From Bacillota bacterium (lineage in GTDB: Bacteria > Eremiobacterota > SpSt-956 > JAKJGF01): DNA of 9,849 nucleotides. A program made the position numbers and the translations under genes. The notes beneath the pieces were generated by a model that saw only the letters and a program-made list of their open reading frames with translations, was not told where the DNA came from and made no database searches. The DNA lies in contig JAKPQU010000300.1 in NCBI GenBank assembly GCA_029555925.1, positions 1 through 9,849 of the forward strand. The letters are read 5' to 3'. This document shows, piece by piece, positions 6,049 through 9,849 of this stretch; the first letter of the stretch is position 1, and each line of letters starts with the position of its first letter.

Positions 6049-8028
6049 ATGTCTGTATTTTGTGATAATTGTGGAAAAGAAAATAGAGATGTAGCAAAAT
6101 TTTGTACGATCTGTGGGAATAGATTATCACAGCCTGTTGTTTCATTTAATGGCCCTTTACCTGCAGGAACAAAACTGGATAATCGTTATACTATTATAGA
6201 TCTCATAAAAGCCGGTGGTATGGGTGCAGTTTATAAAGCCTCATATGATACTCTTCATAAAATATGTGCAGTAAAAGAACTTCTGCCTCCATATGGCAAA
6301 AAAGAAGAACATGAGAAGGCTACAGAATGGTTTAAGAGAGAAACCCAGTTACTTGCGAAGCTGGATCATCCCAGCTTACCGGAATATGTCGATAGTTTTA
6401 TCTGTTATGGCAGATATTATCTTGTTATGAATTTTATCGAAGGAGAAGATCTGGAAAGGAAATTGAAAAAAGAAGGGAATCCGGGACTGCCCGAAAAAAA
6501 AATAGTCGAATGGGCAAAACAGGTTCTGGATGTTCTGGATTATCTCCATACCCAGTCACCTCCTATCATTTACAGAGATATAAAACCCGGTAATATTATG
6601 ATAAATAATACAGGTAAGGCTGTCTTAATAGATTTCGGTATAGCCAGGGTTTCCAGTAAATACAGCGGAAGTCAGAAAACTGCCATAGGCACGGCAGGTT
6701 ATGCTCCTGCAGAACAATGCAGAGGTGAAGCAGAACCGAGGTCGGATCTTTATGCCCTCGGTGCCACAATGCATCATCTTCTCACAGGAGTAGAACCTAT
6801 ACCTTTTAAATTTGCTCCGCCGCGAAAAATAATGCCTACCTTATCCGTTGAAGTGGAAAGAGTTATCATGAAAGCCTTAAGAGAAGAACCACGGGAAAGA
6901 TATATGAGCGCAAAAGAAATGTACCGTGTATTGTCTACAGCGCAACCGGTAAGGATAACATCAAAACTTACAAGACCTGTTACAACAGAACTCAGAAGAC
7001 AGGCAAAAAAAGTATGGGAATTTATGGTGGACGGCCCTGTTACATCAAGTCCATGTGTATGGGAAAATTGTGTTTACTTTGGCAGTTATGATAAAAAACT
7101 CTACTGTCTTGATGCAAGAAATGGAAATAAAATATGGGATTTTGATACAGGTGCCTATACATTCTCCTCAAGTCCGTGTATTGCCCAGGGCCTTGTCTAT
7201 TACGGTAGCGGTAACACCCTTTACTGCATAGAAGCGAGAACAGGAGAAAAGCTATGGAGCTTTGACACAGTTCTGGGTTTCCAATCAAACCCGTGTATCA
7301 GCCACGGCTTTGTATATTTTGGAAGTAATGATAAAAAACTCTATTGCCTCAAATCAAGAGACGGAAGTAAATTATGGGATTTTACAACAGGTAATGTTGT
7401 CGTTTCCAGTCCTTATGTACAGAAAGGATCTGTCTACTTCGGCAGTGACGATTATAATTTCTACTGTCTTGATACAAAAGAAGGTAAAAAAATATGGGAT
7501 TTCAAAACAGGAGGTATGGTAAAATCCAGTCCATATGTTTTCGATGGAAGTGTTTATTTCGGAAGTAATGATAAAAATCTCTACTGTCTTGATATAAAAT
7601 CGGGAGAAAAAACATGGGATTTCCAGACAGGTTCGTGGATTTTATCCAGCCCTTCTGCTGAAGATGAGTATATTTATTTCGGAAGTGATGATAAGAAATT
7701 TTATTGTCTTGAAGCAAAAACAGGAAAAAAGATATGGGATTTTTGCGCAGGTGATAAAATCAGTTCCAGTCCATGTATAGCAGAAGGCTTTATTTATTTC
7801 GGAAGCAGCGATAAGAAACTTTACTGTCTTAATGCCAGAACAGGGGTAAAATCCTGGGAATTTGAGACAGGCGGAGACATATGGTCACGACCATGTATTG
7901 TAAACGGCCTTATTTATTTCGGAAGCAATGACAGAAAACTTTACTGCCTGGACACAGGACGTGCCGGCACAATCGGCGGAAACCCGATCAACGTAAAACA
8001 ATTCCGCCCTACATTTGTGCCACGATAA
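6049..8028 (+). CDS. Zinc ribbon / Ser-Thr protein kinase / eight-repeat PQQ-like propeller protein, copy B
   Basis: The 659-aa product is a close paralogue of the preceding kinase; their zinc ribbons and kinase domains align almost without gaps. The zinc ribbon uses C5, C8, C19 and C22. The kinase domain (about 46-295) keeps the Gly-loop GGMG (56-59), K76, E98, YRDIKPGN (175-182), DFG (195-197) and the activation segment TAIGTAGYAP (211-220), so it should be active. Eight 40-residue repeats start at W323, followed by a 22-residue tail. Blade order matches the neighbour, including the compensated one-residue shift in repeat 2 and the DDYN turn of repeat 4, so whole-gene duplication followed blade amplification. 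The SSPC cysteine is less conserved here (five of eight; Tyr or Ser in repeats 4-6), which could mean different ligand recognition. It is separated from its sister gene by the MITE-like element and from the HATPase gene by 58 bp. Confidence 0.95.
   Translation: MSVFCDNCGKENRDVAKFCTICGNRLSQPVVSFNGPLPAGTKLDNRYTIIDLIKAGGMGAVYKASYDTLHKICAVKELLPPYGKKEEHEKATEWFKRETQLLAKLDHPSLPEYVDSFICYGRYYLVMNFIEGEDLERKLKKEGNPGLPEKKIVEWAKQVLDVLDYLHTQSPPIIYRDIKPGNIMINNTGKAVLIDFGIARVSSKYSGSQKTAIGTAGYAPAEQCRGEAEPRSDLYALGATMHHLLTGVEPIPFKFAPPRKIMPTLSVEVERVIMKALREEPRERYMSAKEMYRVLSTAQPVRITSKLTRPVTTELRRQAKKVWEFMVDGPVTSSPCVWENCVYFGSYDKKLYCLDARNGNKIWDFDTGAYTFSSSPCIAQGLVYYGSGNTLYCIEARTGEKLWSFDTVLGFQSNPCISHGFVYFGSNDKKLYCLKSRDGSKLWDFTTGNVVVSSPYVQKGSVYFGSDDYNFYCLDTKEGKKIWDFKTGGMVKSSPYVFDGSVYFGSNDKNLYCLDIKSGEKTWDFQTGSWILSSPSAEDEYIYFGSDDKKFYCLEAKTGKKIWDFCAGDKISSSPCIAEGFIYFGSSDKKLYCLNARTGVKSWEFETGGDIWSRPCIVNGLIYFGSNDRKLYCLDTGRAGTIGGNPINVKQFRPTFVPR
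7015..7956 (+). repeat. Eight tandem ~120-bp coding repeats (propeller blades)
   Basis: Units start at TGG codons 7015, 7135, 7255, 7375, 7495, 7615, 7735 and 7855. Every unit carries Y-C-[LI] at the same register. Each blade resembles the same-numbered blade of the neighbouring gene more than its own other blades. Confidence 0.92.
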
Positions 8029-8031
8029 AAT

Positions 8032-8045
8032 CGTCACCCGTGACG
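8032..8045. repeat. Two-unit heptamer palindrome
   Basis: CGTCAC-CC-GTGACG is a perfect 6-bp inverted repeat with a 2-nt centre, made of two CGTNAC-type heptamers. It begins four bases after the stop codon of the third kinase-type gene. It belongs to the same repeat family as 32-102 and 1623-1650. Confidence 0.6.
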
Positions 8046-8073
8046 GGAAGCCAGAGTTACCCGTCTCAAAGAT

Positions 8074-8079
8074 AAGGAG
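8074..8079 (+). promoter_or_regulatory. Ribosome binding site deciding the start at 8087
   Basis: AAGGAG lies 7 nt upstream of ATG 8087. An in-frame start further upstream (8015) would overlap the previous gene and run through the heptamer repeat with non-conserved residues, so it is not used here. Confidence 0.85.
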
Positions 8080-8086
8080 AAATTAT

Positions 8087-9553
8087 ATGTTTGACAGCCT
8101 GATTACAAAAATAACCGTAAAAACAGATAAAAAGCTTATATCTTCAATTGTAGCTTTCGTCCGTGATGTGGCAATCAATGAAGGATTAAACCTGGAAGAT
8201 GCCAGAAAGCTGGAACTCGTTGCAGATGAGGCATGTCTTAATGTAATAGATCATGCCTTCGAAGGCCAGGACGGGGCATATTTTGATATTACTCTGGAAA
8301 GAAGACCGGCACAGTTTGTCATAGCAATTGAAGACAAAGGGCTGCCATTTGACTGGAAAACAGTAGATAGCGGTAAAGGTCAGGGCATAGGTCTCATGCT
8401 TATGAAAGCCTTCAGTGATGAAATAAAATTTGTAAATCTGGGTAAAGACGGGAAACGTCTGGAATTAATAAAAAATTTCTCCTATGAAGAACATCCGTCG
8501 ATTAAAGAAGAGCGTGAAACTTCTTCGGCCGGGGAAATTACTGCAAAACCCGTTACAGTCAGGTTCATGGAAGGACAGGAAGGGGTAGCTCTTGCAAAGT
8601 GTTTTTACTATACCTATGGTTATACTTATAGAGATTATATATATTATCCGGAAAAAATGAAGGAATTTCTGGAAAAAGGCCTGCAGAAATCAATAATAGC
8701 AGCAACAGAGGACGGAGAAATAAAAGGGCATATAGGCATAGCAAGACAGAAACCCGATGCAACTGTTGCAGAACTCATACAATGTGTTGTACATCCTTCT
8801 TACAGAAAAAAAGGAATCTTTACACAGATGATGGCAAAATCTCTGGAATATGCAAAAGAATGTAATCTGTACGGACTATACAGTGAAGCTGTAACAGTTC
8901 ACCCTTTTGCTCAAAAGGTAAACAGAAGCTATGGAGGCCAGGAAACAGGGTTTCTCTTTGCCAGTATTTCAGAAAGAGGCATGGAAGAAGACCCTTACCG
9001 CCAGTCATCTATCATATATTATTTTAAAATCAATGAAGAACCGGAACGGACCGTCTATATTCCACTTCAGCATACTACAATAATAAAAAACATATATGAA
9101 CATATAAAATTGCGAAGAAAATTCGAAAAACCTACAAGAAAAGCTACTTTTGATCTGCCCCAACATGCCATGGTAGATATCAAAGTAATACCGGACAGAA
9201 AGATTGCTTTCATGAATATTTCTCGCTACGGCCCAGATCTGAAGGATCTTGTCAGGGTTCATCTTAAAGAACTATGTCTGAATAAAATCGAATGTATATA
9301 TATAGATCTTCCCCTGGCTCACCCTCTTACATGCACTTTCTGCACAACCCTGGAATATCTTGGTTTCTTCTTTGCCGGTTTAATTCCGGAACTTCATGAC
9401 GGAGATATACTCAGACTCCAGTATCTCAACAATGTAACAGTTGATCCAGAACAGACTATAATCATCTCTCCTTTTGGGAGGGAGTTATTTAAATATATAC
9501 AGAAATGCCAGGGTGAAGGAGGACTTGTTAATTTACTGAAGGGTGCTATTTAG
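8087..9553 (+). CDS. RsbW-type HATPase / GNAT acetyltransferase fusion protein
   Basis: The 488-aa product is soluble. Residues about 5-130 form an RsbW-like HATPase_c (GHKL) domain. The N-box is ELVADEACLN (43-52, E48 and N52), the G1 box is IEDKG (81-85), and the G2 box is GKGQGIGL (96-103). RsbW-type domains bind ATP and in partner switching act as anti-sigma factors and Ser kinases. After a linker, residues about 155-312 form a GNAT domain. Its acetyl-CoA loop lies in VVHPSYRKKGIF (234-245), matching R-x-x-G-x but with Phe at the last consensus position. Residues about 320-488 are less familiar. The stretch at 372-448 (NISRYG, IYIDLPL, EYLGFFFAG, DILRLQYLN) resembles the C-terminal half of a GNAT fold, so this may be a second, probably non-catalytic GNAT-like domain. 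The substrate is unknown. Position 58 bp after a kinase gene, and terminators downstream, suggest it is the last gene of the signalling cluster. Confidence 0.92.
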   Translation: MFDSLITKITVKTDKKLISSIVAFVRDVAINEGLNLEDARKLELVADEACLNVIDHAFEGQDGAYFDITLERRPAQFVIAIEDKGLPFDWKTVDSGKGQGIGLMLMKAFSDEIKFVNLGKDGKRLELIKNFSYEEHPSIKEERETSSAGEITAKPVTVRFMEGQEGVALAKCFYYTYGYTYRDYIYYPEKMKEFLEKGLQKSIIAATEDGEIKGHIGIARQKPDATVAELIQCVVHPSYRKKGIFTQMMAKSLEYAKECNLYGLYSEAVTVHPFAQKVNRSYGGQETGFLFASISERGMEEDPYRQSSIIYYFKINEEPERTVYIPLQHTTIIKNIYEHIKLRRKFEKPTRKATFDLPQHAMVDIKVIPDRKIAFMNISRYGPDLKDLVRVHLKELCLNKIECIYIDLPLAHPLTCTFCTTLEYLGFFFAGLIPELHDGDILRLQYLNNVTVDPEQTIIISPFGRELFKYIQKCQGEGGLVNLLKGAI

Positions 9554-9555
9554 AT

Positions 9556-9569
9556 CGTAACGCGTGACG
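9556..9569. repeat. Two-unit CGTNACG heptamer repeat
   Basis: CGTAACG and CGTGACG lie head to tail, starting two bases after the HATPase-GNAT stop codon. This is the fifth intergenic location of the heptamer in the window. Confidence 0.65.
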
Positions 9570-9599
9570 CGAGGTAAGATAGCTATAAAGGATGAAAAT

Positions 9600-9650
9600 G
9601 ATAATCAGCAGGTAATAATCTGCTGATTATCGAATTTTATAATTTTTTTT
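9600..9650 (+). terminator. Stem-loop with perfect 12-bp stem, probable terminator
   Basis: GATAATCAGCAG (9600-9611) pairs perfectly with CTGCTGATTATC (9620-9631) around an 8-nt loop. T-rich sequence follows, but the main T8 run begins 11 nt after the stem, so termination may be weak or the stem may instead protect the 3' end. Confidence 0.55.
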
Positions 9651-9683
9651 CTCGCTTTACGGAAGTTTGACAACTTTTGGTAA

Positions 9684-9719
9684 AAAAATGAGGTTTTCTT
9701 TTTAGAAAACCTCATTTTT
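9684..9719. terminator. Bidirectional Rho-independent terminator
   Basis: AAAAATGAGGTTTTCT (9684-9699) pairs perfectly over 16 bp with AGAAAACCTCATTTTT (9704-9719) around the loop TTTT. The A-tract on the left and T-tract on the right make it a canonical terminator in both directions. It closes the plus-strand gene cluster and insulates the next gene. Confidence 0.88.
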
Positions 9720-9776
9720 ATTAAAGTTTTATTTTTTTAAAAAAAATTCCACGTGCTACGTAATATAAAATATAGC

Positions 9777-9805
9777 TTGACTTTGTAGAATAAATATTGT
9801 ATAAT
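9777..9805 (+). promoter_or_regulatory. Near-consensus sigma70-type promoter
   Basis: TTGACT (9777-9782) and TATAAT (9800-9805) are separated by 17 nt: five of six and six of six matches to consensus. Transcription would start near 9812, only about three bases before the ATG at 9815. This indicates that the organism uses a standard housekeeping sigma factor. Confidence 0.8.
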
Positions 9806-9814
9806 ATTATTGCT

Positions 9815-9849
9815 ATGAGTATATATGCACGAATTAAAACATTCAAAAA
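9815..9849 (+). CDS. Start of an unidentified gene, cut by the window edge
   Basis: An ATG opens a frame (MSIYARIKTFK) that stays open to the end of the window, directly downstream of a strong promoter. Eleven codons are too few to identify the product. There is no Shine-Dalgarno and the predicted leader is about 3 nt, so either the message is leaderless or the real start is further downstream. Confidence 0.35.
   Translation, partial: MSIYARIKTFK

Noticed and set aside
7040..7288. Antisense and alternate-frame open frames in the propeller repeats (also 3054-3257, 3291-3515, 4777-5010, 5002-5262, 5395-5589, 7262-7522, 7502-7717)
   Set aside because: They recur because the 120-bp coding unit recurs; the same shadow peptide appears in several blades with no start signal.
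8015..8086. Upstream in-frame extension of the HATPase-GNAT gene
   Set aside because: It would overlap the preceding gene and translate the heptamer palindrome; ATG 8087 has an ideal AAGGAG and begins the HATPase domain correctly.
8087..9553. Assignment of the HATPase gene as rsbW
   Set aside because: The domain is RsbW-like but the protein is more than three times that length and has GNAT domains; no sigma factor or anti-anti-sigma gene is adjacent.

Overview
The window comes from an AT-rich bacterial chromosome that I cannot assign to a phylum. It carries strong Shine-Dalgarno sequences, sigma70-type promoters, and several eukaryote-like Ser/Thr kinases fused to PQQ-type beta-propellers. 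That mix, together with dispersed CGTNACG repeats between genes, would fit an environmental or candidate-phylum lineage with a large signalling repertoire. This is inference, because no taxonomic marker gene is present.

Layout. 1-168: a MITE-like palindromic element, cut by the left edge. 246-1502, minus strand: an Nramp-family Mn/Fe transporter (mntH), read away from everything else, with a promoter so close to its ATG that the mRNA may be leaderless. 1503-1819: divergent intergenic region holding three consecutive palindromes and weak candidate promoters. 1820-8028, plus strand: three consecutive paralogous genes (636, 657 and 659 aa), each encoding a zinc ribbon, a Ser/Thr protein kinase domain and an eight-repeat propeller with a 40-residue period. 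The first has lost key catalytic residues and looks like a pseudokinase; the second and third keep the full catalytic set. A second copy of the MITE-like element (5849-5981) sits between kinases two and three. 8087-9553: a fusion of an RsbW-type HATPase domain with a GNAT acetyltransferase domain and a further C-terminal region that looks like a second GNAT-like half. 9600-9719: two strong stem-loops, at least one a bidirectional terminator. 9777-9849: a near-consensus promoter and the first codons of another gene.

How the genes may work together (inference). The four plus-strand genes share orientation, have no evident terminator between them and end at the 9600-9719 terminators, so they form a plausible signalling cluster. 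In this reading one pseudokinase and two active kinases with cytosolic propeller sensors sit beside an RsbW-like/GNAT output protein. All 24 propeller repeats carry a Cys where PQQ-type repeats usually have Ala (LYCLD instead of LYALD), which is the most distinctive feature of the window. The heptamer CGTNACG and its variants recur in five of the intergenic regions, and I did not notice arrays of them inside the genes.
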